From Singulisphaera acidiphila DSM 18658 (lineage in GTDB: Bacteria > Planctomycetota > Planctomycetia > Isosphaerales > Isosphaeraceae), in the NCBI RefSeq assembly GCF_000242455.2, contig NC_019892.1, forward strand, positions 6,458,744 to 6,522,743: a stretch of 64,000 nucleotides of DNA. Direction: 5' to 3'. The notes under the pieces were generated by a model, which worked only from the letters and a program-made list of their open reading frames with translations, was not told the origin of the DNA and did no database searches. Shown here piece by piece: positions 1-9,010 of the stretch (its first letter is position 1; every line of letters starts with the position of its first letter). The position numbers and the translations under genes are program-made.

Positions 1-4
1 TGCG

Positions 5-43
5 GCAAGGCGGTAACCCATGCGCTGGGTTCACAGTCCTTGC
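5..43. other. nested hairpin at the window edge
   Basis: An outer stem (GCAAGG at 5-10 with CCTTGC at 38-43) encloses an inner stem (AACCCA at 15-20 with TGGGTT at 26-31). It lies about 70 bases before the hydrolase start. It could be the terminator of a gene left of the window or a structured leader. There is no U-tract after it, so the role is open. Confidence 0.3.
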
Positions 44-114
44 GATGGGGATGTGGCCCTGATCTAATCCGGGACATCTCTCCGCTCCTACCCCGCCCTC
101 CTCGAGAAAACATC

Positions 115-2175
115 ATGTCACGATCACTTGGCTCGCTCATGCTCGCGGGCCTGCTCATGGCGAGCCGGCTTGGTGCTGAGGTCTTGGCTGACGACCGGAA
201 GCCACCGACAAATGATGATTTCGTGTCCAAATCGCTCGCTCGCGAGATCATCGGCCCGCGCCAGACGCTTGTCGAGACGATCCGCGAATGCGAATCCGCG
301 ATTCCTCGAATGCACGAGGTCAAGAGTGTCGAGGAGTGGGAAAAAGAAGCTGAGCGGATGAGGTCGGACGCCCTGGCGCACGTCATCTTCCGAGGTGAGG
401 CCGCAGCCTGGCGGAAGGCCAAAGGGAAGGTGGAATGGCTCGACACGATTGAAGGCGGCCCCGGCTATCGGATCAAGAAGGTTCGTTATGAGGCTCTTCC
501 GGGACTCTGGATCCCCGGCTTACTCTATGAGCCGGAATCTCTGACGGGGAAGGTCCCCGTGGTCCTCAACGTCAACGGCCATGACTTCAAGGGGAAGGCG
601 GCCGACTACAAGCAGGTCCGCTGCATTAACTTGGCCAAGCGAGGGATGCTCGCCCTGAACATCGAATGGTTCGGAATGGGGCAGTTTCGCGACGGCAACT
701 ATCGCCACGACCTGATCAACCACATCGACCTTTGCGGGGCAGGGGGGATCGCGGCTCACTACCTGGCCATGAGCCGGGGCCTCGACCTTTTGCTTTCGCT
801 CGCTCATGCGGACTCGGAACGGGTCGCCGTCACCGGTCTGTCGGGAGGGGGGTGGCAGACGATCTTCATCAGCGCTTTCGACAAGCGAGTCACCTTGACC
901 AATCCGGTGGCCGGCTACTCGAGCTTCCTCACGAGAACCGAGCATTTCTCCGATCTGGGCGACTCGGAACAGACCCCCTGCGACCTGGCGACCGTGACCG
1001 ACTACGCGCACATGACAGCGATGATGGCCCCGCGCGCCACCTTGCTTACGTTCAATGCCACGGACAACTGCTGCTTCGCCGCAGGGCATGCACTCCCCCC
1101 TCTCTTAAATGCCGCCGCCCCGGTCTTCCGGCTCTACGGCCAGGAGGCGAGACTCCAATCGCACGTCAACACCGACCCTGGCACTCACAACTACCTGCGC
1201 GATAATCGTGAGGCCTTCTACAGGATGGTTGGTGAGACCTTCTTCAAGGGGGATGCCGCCTACAGCGCGAAAGAGATTCCCTCCGACACGGAAGTCAAGT
1301 CGGCCGAGATCCTCGACGTGGAGCTGCCGGTCGACAATGTGAGCCTGCAGAGTTTGGCTCTCAGCCTGAGCAAAACTCTCCCCAACCGGGCTGAACTTCC
1401 CATCACCGAGGCTCAAGGCGTGGCCCGCACGTGGCGAGACGAGGGCCGAAAACGGCTCCGCGATCTCGTCCGCACTCGGCAATATGAAACGAAAGCACGG
1501 GCAACAACGCGCGCGGAAGGGGAAGGGGTCAAGGTGACCTCCTGGCGCATTGAGGTCGGTGAATGGTCGGTTCCGGTCGTTGAGCTGACGAAGGGCGAGC
1601 CGAGCAAGTCGGTCGTTCTGCTCGCCGATGACGGCCGCAAGGCGTCGGCGGATGAGGCGAAGAAATGGTTGAGCGCAGGCTATCGTGTTCTGGCGGTCGA
1701 CCCGTTCTCTGTCGGAGAATCGCAGATCGCCGAGCGCGACTATCTGTTCGCCCTCATGCTCTCCGCCGTGGGCAACCGCCCTTTGGGTTTGCAGGCAGGC
1801 CAGGTCGCCTCGATCGCCCGGTGGGCAAAAGCCGAACGCCCGGCAGAGCCATTGACGCTGGCCGCCTCGGGTCCGAGGACTGGCGTGATGGCCCTGGTTG
1901 CCGCCGCTCTGGAAGAGGCCGCGATCGATGACGTCGTGCTTCGTGCTCCGCTGGGAAGTCTCAAGGAGTTGATCGAGACCAAGCAGGAATACCGTCTTTC
2001 CCCCGAACTCTTCTGCTTCGGACTGCTCGAAGACTTTGATGTGGCGCAGCTTGCCGCCCTCGTCGTCCCTCGGAGGGTGACGATTCACCAGCCCAACGAG
2101 CGAGCCAGGAAGGAATTGGGGGGGCTTGGGGCGTGGTATAAGGCTTGGGGAGCGGACTGGGAGCCGCTTCATTGA
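115..2175 (+). CDS. secreted alpha/beta hydrolase (acetyl xylan esterase/prolyl oligopeptidase-like)
   Basis: A 686-residue predicted exported esterase or peptidase of the alpha/beta-hydrolase superfamily. The start at 115 (MSRSLGSLMLAGLL) gives a signal-peptide-like N-terminus; an upstream in-frame start at 40 adds residues unlike a leader. The nucleophile elbow GLSGGG places Ser at about residue 243. An Asp in FNATDN (about 317) and a His in GTHNY (about 358) complete a plausible triad. After about residue 480 a second alpha/beta-hydrolase-like half follows (VVLLADDG, LAVDPF), but where a nucleophile elbow should be it reads AASGPRTG, so this half may be inactive. The substrate cannot be told from sequence. 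It is monocistronic and converges on the epimerase gene. Confidence 0.8.
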   Translation: MSRSLGSLMLAGLLMASRLGAEVLADDRKPPTNDDFVSKSLAREIIGPRQTLVETIRECESAIPRMHEVKSVEEWEKEAERMRSDALAHVIFRGEAAAWRKAKGKVEWLDTIEGGPGYRIKKVRYEALPGLWIPGLLYEPESLTGKVPVVLNVNGHDFKGKAADYKQVRCINLAKRGMLALNIEWFGMGQFRDGNYRHDLINHIDLCGAGGIAAHYLAMSRGLDLLLSLAHADSERVAVTGLSGGGWQTIFISAFDKRVTLTNPVAGYSSFLTRTEHFSDLGDSEQTPCDLATVTDYAHMTAMMAPRATLLTFNATDNCCFAAGHALPPLLNAAAPVFRLYGQEARLQSHVNTDPGTHNYLRDNREAFYRMVGETFFKGDAAYSAKEIPSDTEVKSAEILDVELPVDNVSLQSLALSLSKTLPNRAELPITEAQGVARTWRDEGRKRLRDLVRTRQYETKARATTRAEGEGVKVTSWRIEVGEWSVPVVELTKGEPSKSVVLLADDGRKASADEAKKWLSAGYRVLAVDPFSVGESQIAERDYLFALMLSAVGNRPLGLQAGQVASIARWAKAERPAEPLTLAASGPRTGVMALVAAALEEAAIDDVVLRAPLGSLKELIETKQEYRLSPELFCFGLLEDFDVAQLAALVVPRRVTIHQPNERARKELGGLGAWYKAWGADWEPLH

Positions 2176-2299
2176 TTTGGAGTTTGTCCGACCCGGAAGG
2201 CACGGGGGCCGCCTCTGGGATTGCAGGATCGGGTGCTAAGCCGCCTGAGCGTTAAGGTGAGACTTGAACCGTTGGTCGCAGCATTTCTTTTAGGGGTTA

Positions 2300-2334
2300 C
2301 TGGGTCGCCGTGGTTGCAAACCACGGCGACCCAG
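2300..2334. terminator. bidirectional terminator hairpin between convergent genes
   Basis: A perfect 16-bp stem (2300-2315 with 2319-2334) and a 3-base loop sit in the 306-base gap between the hydrolase (+) and the epimerase (-). Seven A follow on the plus strand, so the U-tract lies upstream rather than downstream of the hairpin for the minus transcript. The position between two gene 3' ends fits a transcription stop in both directions. I see nothing else in 2176-2481. Confidence 0.55.
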
Positions 2335-2481
2335 AAAAAAAGGAAATCGGATACCAAGAGACTATTGTTGTAAGAATAGAGATTCAATAGGTGATGATTT
2401 TTATGTTTGTGGAATTTGATGTCATTCCTGTTGTGTGGGGTGCTAAGAATTAAGGTTTCAGGCTGTTTCCAGGGGACGACT

Positions 2482-3447
2482 TTATTGTCTCATTCCGCTG
2501 GCGATTTCTTCGAGTTTCTCTTTGAATCCCGTGCGGCAGGTGAAGCCCAGGCGTCGCGTGGCGTGTTCGGCGTCGTAGACGCGATCGATCGACGGGAACA
2601 TGCTCCAGCCGAGTCGTGTGTACAGGTCTTGATAGTGGGGGAAGTAACGCGCGACGACAGCGGGGGCGTCGGTGATGAGTTCGGCGCAATCCTGCGGCGA
2701 GAATGGGGTCGGTGCCGAGACGATGAATCGATCGAAGCCGAGTTCCGGGGCGTTTCCGAGGGCCGCCACATGGGCTTCGGCGGCATCTTCGACGGTGAGT
2801 CGCCGGAAGAGCAACTCGTTGACCTTTGTGTTCGGGTCCGACTGCGGAATCGCATGCGCCATGTCGTCCTCTTCCGGGAAGAACCGGGCCGTTCGGAGTA
2901 TGACCACCGGCAATCGGTGCGACTCGTGGAATATCCGGCACAGATGCTCAGCCGCGAGCTTTGTCACCCCGTAGATGTTGCGGGGGCGGAGCGGTTGCAT
3001 CATCTCGGTGATCCAAGCCGCCTGCTTTGCCCCGGAGGCAGCGCCGGCACGAATCTCCCCCGAGATCATTAGCGACGTCGTTGAGGTGAAGACGAAACGG
3101 TCGACCGTCGATCCCGGCGCGACTGCGGCTTCGAGCAGGTTGAGCGTCCCCTGGATGTTCACGGCCACGAAGTCCGTTGTGCTGTGGGTCTCAATGTTCG
3201 GTTTGTGCAGGGCCCCGGCATGGATGATCGCCTCGACGCCGTGGGAGCGGATTGTCCTGCGAATCAAATCTGGATCGGTGACGGAACCAAGCACCCGGGT
3301 GGTTTTCGCTGGCGCCAGATCGAGACCGATCACGGCATGGCCGTCCCGCTCCAGCCGAGGTACCAGTGTCCGACCGAGCCAGCCCGAAGAACCGGTCACA
3401 AGAATTCGCATCGGATTGATCCGGGGATCTCCTGGATTTGTGTGCAT
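2482..3447 (-). CDS. NAD-dependent epimerase/dehydratase (extended SDR)
   Basis: A 321-residue extended short-chain dehydrogenase/reductase, the fold of nucleotide-sugar epimerases and dehydratases. The Rossmann motif TGSSGWLG sits near residues 16-23, an SD-type acidic stretch follows the second strand (GLDLAP), and the catalytic pair is in YGVTK. I chose the ATG at 3447 because GGAGA stands about 9 bases upstream. A GTG at 3462 and an ATG at 3411, directly before MRILVTG, are the alternatives. The actual sugar substrate cannot be assigned. It is a single gene; its neighbours are unrelated. Confidence 0.82.
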   Translation of the reverse strand: MHTNPGDPRINPMRILVTGSSGWLGRTLVPRLERDGHAVIGLDLAPAKTTRVLGSVTDPDLIRRTIRSHGVEAIIHAGALHKPNIETHSTTDFVAVNIQGTLNLLEAAVAPGSTVDRFVFTSTTSLMISGEIRAGAASGAKQAAWITEMMQPLRPRNIYGVTKLAAEHLCRIFHESHRLPVVILRTARFFPEEDDMAHAIPQSDPNTKVNELLFRRLTVEDAAEAHVAALGNAPELGFDRFIVSAPTPFSPQDCAELITDAPAVVARYFPHYQDLYTRLGWSMFPSIDRVYDAEHATRRLGFTCRTGFKEKLEEIASGMRQ

Positions 3448-3617
3448 GAATTCGGTCTCCACTCACCCCGACGAACGATGGCGCGAAGCTCCTCAACCTC
3501 TCGAGTCTGCAAGTCGGTCGGACGATTAGACACCGGCCTGGGCCCTTGGTTCGCCCGCTTCGTCTTTGCCCTTGATCGGAGAGTTTCCTCCGTTAAATAC
3601 ACCGAAGACACGGTTCT

Positions 3618-3633
3618 CACGTTTGGTAACGTG
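3618..3633. promoter_or_regulatory. palindrome upstream of the porin gene
   Basis: CACGTT, four bases, then AACGTG form a 6-bp inverted repeat about 150 bases before the porin start. It could be an operator for the porin or the divergent epimerase. The rest of the divergent gap 3448-3780 shows an AT-rich patch near 3590-3600 and 3665-3685 but no clear promoter and no PhoB-like box. Confidence 0.25.
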
Positions 3634-3780
3634 GGTTCAGGACGTCGGATTCGCGAGAGGTCTCGGAATTTTTCTTGTTTTTCGTAAAGAAGAGCGTTTC
3701 AACATGCTGATATTGGGAGACAACAGAAGGATCTGTGTCTGGGGCATGATGCGCCCGGTCTCCAAGGACGACGGTTGCGG

Positions 3781-5403
3781 ATGCGTCAAACGATCACCCG
3801 CTGCCGGAATCGCCTCACCTTTGGTCTTTGGCTCACCATTCTGGGAGGGGGGCACTGGGTAGAAAGCTCGGCCTGTGCCCAAGAGCCCACGCCCAAGGCG
3901 GCCGTCTCCCCGTCGCCCGCCGTCGAGGAGCGACTCCGACGCCTTGAGGAGGTCAACGCCCGCCTGCTCGAGCGACTCGACCGTGACCGAGACGAGTCGG
4001 CCCAGCGGTATCGTGTGTTGGAAGAGCGTTATCGTGAACTCCAGCGCCGGCTAGGCGAGCCTCCTGCCACTCCCGCTCTCAAGGCGGACGTCCCACCCGA
4101 GACTGGCGAGGCGACCGCCCGCCGTTCGCACCTTGGCCGGCCCGGCGAGTTGGGGAAGGCCTTGTCGGTCCGCGAGCTTCCCCTGAAAGCTCGGTTCGCC
4201 GACGGGTTCCAACTCGCGTCGGAAGACGAGGAATTCGACCTTCGGTTTCACGTCCTCAACCAGACCGATGCCGAGGTTTTCGCTCCCAATAACCGCACGT
4301 TTGGTAAAAGCGGCCTGTATATCCCTCGGGTTCGTCTCTACCTCGAGGGGCGGCTGACCAAGCTTTGGGACTACGAAGTCTCGCTCCAGCGCAGCCTTGA
4401 GGGTTCGTGGGACCTCCTCGACGGCAATGTGAACTTCCACCCGTCGGATGCGTTTCAGGTGAAGTTCGGCCGCCAGCTTGTCCCGTACAGCTACGACTGG
4501 TTTGACCACCTCGAGCAATACTTCATTGCGCCTGAGCGTGCGCTCTTTCCCCTCAACTTTGGCCTTTCGCGTCAGGCCGGCTTGATGGGCTGGGGACATG
4601 CCCGGGAGGGGAAGCTGGATTGGGCGCTCGGCGTGTTCAACGGGCACCTCACCGGGCTGGCCGACAACAACCCGAATCTCGAGGGGGTCGGCTACTTGAA
4701 TTTCCGGCCGTTCCTGGGCTCGGAACAGTTCCCCGCTCTGCACCATCTGAACGTGGGCGCGTCCGGTTCGATCGGCGAGATCACACGCAACGATACTCCG
4801 CTCCCCATGAGGACCTCCGTGCAGTCCTCCGATAATGACGAAGCGGCCGAGGATGCCTCGGCCGTTTTCCTCGCCTTCAACAAGGGCACGGTCTACCAGG
4901 GAGCCCGCCGATTCGCCGCCGTTCACCTGGCCTACTACTATCACGGACTCTCATTCGAGTCGGAGTGGAACATCGGCCGGTTTCAGATGACCCGGCCTGG
5001 CCTGGGGAACAAGCCTGAGATCCCGGTGGGGGGCTTCCACACGACCCTCTCCTACTTTCTGACCGGCGAGCAGATCGAGCGGCGCACGGTCGTTCAACCT
5101 CTCAGGCCGTTCCAACCTTTTCACGGCGAATGGGGGCTTGGTGCCTTCGAGCCGTTCATTCGCTACAGTCAGTTGAACCTGGGAGAGAACCTTTTCACCG
5201 AAGGACTGGCCGAGGGCCGCCTCTGGTCCAACGACGCGGGCATGATCGACCTGGGGATGAATTGGTATCCGAACCGCTGGGTCAAGTTCTACCTGACCTG
5301 GCAGCACGCGATGTTTGGGTCACCCGTCCTGGTCAATGAGGCGAAGAATACCTTTAGTCGTGACATGAACCTGTTCTGGGTTCGCGGCCAGGTCTACTTC
5401 TGA
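3781..5403 (+). CDS. outer-membrane porin, OprO/OprP (phosphate-selective) type
   Basis: A 540-residue predicted outer-membrane channel. A signal peptide ends near the SACAQ site. A coiled coil of heptads (EERLRRLEEVNARLLERL) covers about residues 45-90, as in periplasmic trimerising segments of large porins. From about residue 145 the chain alternates like a 16-strand beta-barrel, with RLYLEGRL and VKFGRQLVPYSYDW typical of the OprO/OprP family, and it ends in an aromatic residue (VRGQVYF), the outer-membrane insertion signal. The ATG at 3781 was chosen; a TTG at 3775 with AAGGA at a better distance is possible. No phosphate-regulon genes are nearby, so phosphate specificity is only a family label. 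Confidence 0.85.
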   Translation: MRQTITRCRNRLTFGLWLTILGGGHWVESSACAQEPTPKAAVSPSPAVEERLRRLEEVNARLLERLDRDRDESAQRYRVLEERYRELQRRLGEPPATPALKADVPPETGEATARRSHLGRPGELGKALSVRELPLKARFADGFQLASEDEEFDLRFHVLNQTDAEVFAPNNRTFGKSGLYIPRVRLYLEGRLTKLWDYEVSLQRSLEGSWDLLDGNVNFHPSDAFQVKFGRQLVPYSYDWFDHLEQYFIAPERALFPLNFGLSRQAGLMGWGHAREGKLDWALGVFNGHLTGLADNNPNLEGVGYLNFRPFLGSEQFPALHHLNVGASGSIGEITRNDTPLPMRTSVQSSDNDEAAEDASAVFLAFNKGTVYQGARRFAAVHLAYYYHGLSFESEWNIGRFQMTRPGLGNKPEIPVGGFHTTLSYFLTGEQIERRTVVQPLRPFQPFHGEWGLGAFEPFIRYSQLNLGENLFTEGLAEGRLWSNDAGMIDLGMNWYPNRWVKFYLTWQHAMFGSPVLVNEAKNTFSRDMNLFWVRGQVYF

Positions 5404-5417
5404 GGTACGAAGCGGTT

Positions 5418-5443
5418 CAGGCTCTACGGGGGCGTAGAGCCTG
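5418..5443 (+). terminator. hairpin after the porin gene
   Basis: A perfect 10-bp stem (5418-5427 with 5434-5443) with a 6-base loop starts 15 bases after the porin stop. No T-run follows, so it may be a weak or factor-dependent terminator, or an mRNA-stabilising stem. Confidence 0.45.
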
Positions 5444-5478
5444 GTAACATCGTGGAGAAGAGAATTGAAGAGGGTGTT

Positions 5479-6264
5479 ATGACTGACCGGACGGAGATTC
5501 TCGGGCCCAATGGAGACAATCACCAGGAGGCTGAGGAATTCCTCCAGCGAATGGTGGTCTCCCTGGTCGTCGCCAAAGTGCGACAGCATCGATCCGAGGG
5601 CCTCGGTGACGAGGCGATTCGTCGGTCTGTTCTGGCCATCGCTCTCGATCGGGCGTCCGGCATCGGCGAAGCCGATTTGGATTCGGAACACCGACGAGAA
5701 ATGATGATTTCATGGGTTGAGCGGGCCCTTGACGATGCTCTGGCCGACCCCTGGCCGGATGACTTCTCAGAACCGTTTCGCCGGATCACCGATCGCGTAG
5801 AGGGTGAGCCGATCTTGCTGGCCAATGGAGAGGCGTGGACTTTCCCTCGGCTCGACTTGCGGAAGTTTCCACGAATCCTGGCCGATGGCAGTATCGACCT
5901 TCAATATGGGTGGATCCAAGACCCGGACGGCACCGATCTGCTCACCGAGTTGATCTGGATCGACAACGGTCGCTCCGACCCGGGGACCGTCCTACCCCAC
6001 TTGATGGCCGTAAGCACACTGCTTTTGCGGCGGAATTACAGCCTGACGGTATCGGAGTGCCGCCAACTGATGCCGATCGATCCGGAAAACCCGGAGTGCG
6101 TCGGTGCGTTGATCGCTCTGGCCCCCGAAGAAATTCCGACAGGCTTAGGCTTGCCCGTTGCCTCCAGGCCGATCGCGGAACTGACGGAGGGGATCGTCAC
6201 GGCGCTGCTGACGTTGCTGGCCCCCGTCATTGAGGATATCCGGAAGGTCAGCGCCGAGGATTGA
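5479..6264 (+). CDS. hypothetical protein
   Basis: A 261-residue protein I do not recognise. It has no signal peptide and no membrane segment, so it is predicted cytoplasmic. The N-terminal third is helical and charged (EEFLQRMVVSLVVAKV, then a DEAIRRSV segment). The middle is beta-rich around GWIQDPDG and ELIWIDNG, and the C-terminus is a hydrophobic helix pair (VTALLTLLAPVIEDI). The ATG at 5479 follows a GAGG at good distance; an in-frame GTG at 5452 lacks one. It lies 75 bases after the porin gene on the same strand, with a hairpin between them, and converges on crcB. Confidence 0.65.
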   Translation: MTDRTEILGPNGDNHQEAEEFLQRMVVSLVVAKVRQHRSEGLGDEAIRRSVLAIALDRASGIGEADLDSEHRREMMISWVERALDDALADPWPDDFSEPFRRITDRVEGEPILLANGEAWTFPRLDLRKFPRILADGSIDLQYGWIQDPDGTDLLTELIWIDNGRSDPGTVLPHLMAVSTLLLRRNYSLTVSECRQLMPIDPENPECVGALIALAPEEIPTGLGLPVASRPIAELTEGIVTALLTLLAPVIEDIRKVSAED

Positions 6265-6319
6265 GGTGGGATGGTGGAGCTCACCCGGTTGACTTTCCAC
6301 GGCTGGGGGCTTGTCCCTT

Positions 6320-6703
6320 TCAGCCGATGCTTCGGCCGAGTGCCATGCCCACAATGACGGCCACGAGTCCGGCCGCTGCGCTCCCCAAGAAGTAGGCGCA
6401 GGCACGGAGCGCTTCCCCCCGCTCCCAGAGGAGCATCGATTCGATCATGTACGAGGAAAAGGTCGTATAACCGCCGAGGAATCCGGTCACGATGAGGAGA
6501 CGGAGGCGAGGGGAGGGGAGCCAGCGATCGAGCGCCATCGCCAAGAAGCCGATGGCGAACGAGCCGCTGACGTTGATCAGGAACGTGCCCCAGGGGAAGT
6601 GGTGGCCGGCCCAATTCCGGACCCAGATACCCACAAAGTGGCGGGCATTGACCCCGATCGCACCCCCCACGGTCAGGACCAGAATGGTGGCCCAGCGCTC
6701 CAA
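6320..6703 (-). CDS. crcB: fluoride ion channel CrcB/Fluc
   Basis: A 127-residue four-helix membrane protein that exports fluoride as a dual-topology dimer. The family signatures are visible: GGAIGVNARHFVG near the N-terminus, GTFLINVSGSFAIGFL in helix 2, and GFLGGYTTFSSYMIE in helix 3, with the phenylalanines and Thr/Ser pair that line the pore. The start is a TTG at 6703 with AAGGAG eight bases upstream; no ATG fits. Only one copy is seen, so a homodimer is expected. It lies downstream of a DtxR-type regulator on the same strand with a 75-base gap. No fluoride riboswitch motif is visible in that gap. Confidence 0.93.
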   Translation of the reverse strand: MERWATILVLTVGGAIGVNARHFVGIWVRNWAGHHFPWGTFLINVSGSFAIGFLAMALDRWLPSPRLRLLIVTGFLGGYTTFSSYMIESMLLWERGEALRACAYFLGSAAAGLVAVIVGMALGRSIG

Positions 6704-6778
6704 CAGGCACGCTCCTTTTCCGTTTCGCGGCTTACCTGGCTTGCCAGCTTCGATCGCGGCGATCGAGCGAGGGATTCT

Positions 6779-7450
6779 TTAAGGGGCGGCTTGAGGTGCG
6801 ACCAGGACCTTCGTGGCGGCGTCATGGCCCAGGGCTACCGACCGATTCGCGAGGCGAATGACCAGAGCACCCGCCTCGGGCCGGTTCTCGGCCAGTTCGC
6901 CGAGGGCGTGCAAGTCGAGTCCGCATTCGCTCAGGTAGCGGAGGAAGGCGGGATCCTGGTCAACGACCCGGACGACGCGGAACTGCTGGCCACGGGGAAG
7001 GCGGGCCAGCGGGATCCCCTCGGGTTCCTTGAGCGAGCCATCCGCGCTTGGGATCGGGTCGCCGTGGGGGTCGACGCTCGGATGCCCGAGGAAGGCGTCG
7101 ATGCGGTCGATGAGCCGCTCGGAGGCCGCGTGCTCCATGTGCTCGGCCTCCTCGTGAACCTCGTCCCAGGGCATTTTCAGGGTTTCGACGAGGAACAGTT
7201 CGAGCAGGCGATGGCGGCGGATGACCTTCATCGCGAGCCGTTGCCCCGATGCCGTCAGCCTCGCCCCTTCATAGGGCGTATAAGTGGCCAGGCTTGCCTC
7301 GGAGAGGGTTTTTAGCATCCCTGTCACCGTCCCTGGCGAGACGTTCAGGGCATGGGCCAACTCACCGGTCGCGACGGCGGCATCGGCCCGGTCGCGGGCG
7401 GCAATCTGGGCGATCGCCTTGACGTAATTCTCAACGGTCAAGCTGGGCAC
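6779..7450 (-). CDS. metal-dependent transcriptional regulator, DtxR/MntR family
   Basis: A 223-residue repressor of the DtxR/MntR/IdeR type. A winged helix-turn-helix (ELAHALNVSPGTVTGML) covers about residues 28-45. The dimerisation and metal-binding part follows, with HRLLELFL, EVHEEAEHMEH and the family motif DPHGDPIP near residue 130. A C-terminal SH3-like FeoA-type domain (about 150-223) matches long members such as DtxR. I chose the GTG at 7450 because GAGGG stands six bases before it; the longer frame back to 7588 overlaps the methyltransferase end and looks like non-coding sequence. It probably controls Fe or Mn homeostasis, but no transporter of those metals is nearby. Confidence 0.88.
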   Translation of the reverse strand: MPSLTVENYVKAIAQIAARDRADAAVATGELAHALNVSPGTVTGMLKTLSEASLATYTPYEGARLTASGQRLAMKVIRRHRLLELFLVETLKMPWDEVHEEAEHMEHAASERLIDRIDAFLGHPSVDPHGDPIPSADGSLKEPEGIPLARLPRGQQFRVVRVVDQDPAFLRYLSECGLDLHALGELAENRPEAGALVIRLANRSVALGHDAATKVLVAPQAAP

Positions 7451-7584
7451 GACGAACCCTCGATCACAGCGCGGAGCGACACGTAAGCTCTCCGAATTGG
7501 AGCAACCCGGTGGGGACTTCTTCATCCTACGCAAGGCAGGCCGAGGCCGGAAGAGACGTTGGCCTCTTCCGATCCCAGGTTCCG

Positions 7585-8889
7585 TCAATCGAGCTCGATC
7601 CGGTCATCGTCTTCGAAGGTCGACGACCCGACAACCCCGGTTTTCTCTCCCATCCGAAGCCAGACCCCTTTGAGGTAGGCCCCCTCGAGAGCGTCGAGCC
7701 CGACGGGATGGTCCGGCGAGGCACCTGTGACGGCCAGGACTTGCGCCGATCGACCCGCCTTGCGGGCTGCGGCCCGGAGCAGATGGAGGAATTCTTCGGG
7801 AGGGAGCAAGCCCGAGCAGGAGCAGGTCAGCAGGAAGCCCCCCGGCTCGACCACGCTCATGGCCAGGAAGTTCATGTCGAAATATTTCTGCTTGCCCGTC
7901 GCGATGTCGAGCCGTCCCGGAATGAGCTTGGGAGGGTCGAGGACGACGACGCCGAACGCTCGCTCATTGACCCTCATCTGCCTCAAGTAGCCAAATGCGT
8001 CGGCATGGACGTAGGTGGGGCGCACTTGGTTGAGGTTGCCGTTGTCGCGTGCCCGCGCGATGGCCTTCTCATCGAGGTCCACCCCGGTGACCTCCGTGGC
8101 CCCCCCCTTGGTGAGGGCGGAGATCCCAAACCCGCCCGTGTAGCAGCAGACGTCGAGCATTGTCCGGCCGGGAGTGTAACGGAGCAGGGCCTGGCGGTTC
8201 TCGCGTTGGTCGCAGAAGAAACCGGTCTTGTGACTCCCTTCGAAGACGACCCGGTATCGGACTCCATTCTCCTGGATCGTTACGCGGGGCGGCAGCTTCG
8301 GGCTGACGACGGGCCGACCCGAGAAGTCCTCGGCCATGGCAATCCGTTCGTCGACGTTGACGCGGACGTGTTTCGTTCCGAGCCGTTCGGCGATCAGTGA
8401 GAGGATAGGCCCGATCCGCTGATACATACCGAGGCTGAAGATTTCGGCTGAGAGCACGTCGTCGAACCGGTCAACGATCAGGCCGGAAAGCCCGTCACCC
8501 TCGGCATGGAGCACGCGGTATGCATTTGTGACCGCGTCGAGGCTGAGGGTCTCTCGTCTCAAGGCGATGGCCCGGTCGATCCGGTTCGTCCAGAAGGCCA
8601 GGGTCGGGGGGTCGACCCCTTGGGAGAGTAGTCGGAGGCTGATCTGCGAGCGACCGTTCCAGAGGCCGAAGCCCAGGGGAAGATTTTCGCGATCGACGAC
8701 GCGGACGATGTCGCCGTCCATGGGACGGCTCCCTCCGACCGGTCCGATCACCATTTTTCGATAGACGAACGGATGGTATCCCGGCGACCGAACCGCCACG
8801 ACGGGGAGATCCCCCGAGGTTTCCAGGCTCCGGTCGGGCATGGGAGTGAGAGACGGAACCTCGGCGGGAGGGCGTTGCGGACGGATCAT
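7585..8889 (-). CDS. class I SAM-dependent rRNA methyltransferase, RlmI/RlmK-like
   Basis: A 434-residue cytosine-C5-type rRNA methyltransferase of the RlmI group. An N-terminal PUA RNA-binding domain covers about residues 30-110, an EEHUD-like linker follows, and the Rossmann methyltransferase has the SAM motif DVCCYTGGFG near residue 245. The catalytic loop is VVLDPPKL, and a cysteine motif LTCSCSG lies near 360, as expected for m5C chemistry. The likely target is 23S rRNA (C1962 in E. coli numbering). The ATG at 8889 was chosen over a TTG at 8895; neither has a strong ribosome binding site. The gene precedes the DtxR-type regulator by 134 bases. Confidence 0.87.
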   Translation of the reverse strand: MIRPQRPPAEVPSLTPMPDRSLETSGDLPVVAVRSPGYHPFVYRKMVIGPVGGSRPMDGDIVRVVDRENLPLGFGLWNGRSQISLRLLSQGVDPPTLAFWTNRIDRAIALRRETLSLDAVTNAYRVLHAEGDGLSGLIVDRFDDVLSAEIFSLGMYQRIGPILSLIAERLGTKHVRVNVDERIAMAEDFSGRPVVSPKLPPRVTIQENGVRYRVVFEGSHKTGFFCDQRENRQALLRYTPGRTMLDVCCYTGGFGISALTKGGATEVTGVDLDEKAIARARDNGNLNQVRPTYVHADAFGYLRQMRVNERAFGVVVLDPPKLIPGRLDIATGKQKYFDMNFLAMSVVEPGGFLLTCSCSGLLPPEEFLHLLRAAARKAGRSAQVLAVTGASPDHPVGLDALEGAYLKGVWLRMGEKTGVVGSSTFEDDDRIELD

Positions 8890-9010
8890 TCTCAAAGGCT
8901 CAAGGAGATAGATAGGGCGCTGCGATCAATCGTCAAGAATGGGCTTCAATAGTCGTCGCCGGGCCTCTTCGGCAAGTGCGCGAGGCCCGGGCGAGGAACG
9001 CTCAAGGGAT

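Noticed and set aside
6704-6778. A fluoride riboswitch before crcB.
   Set aside because: The conserved crcB-motif core sequences are not present in this 75-base gap.
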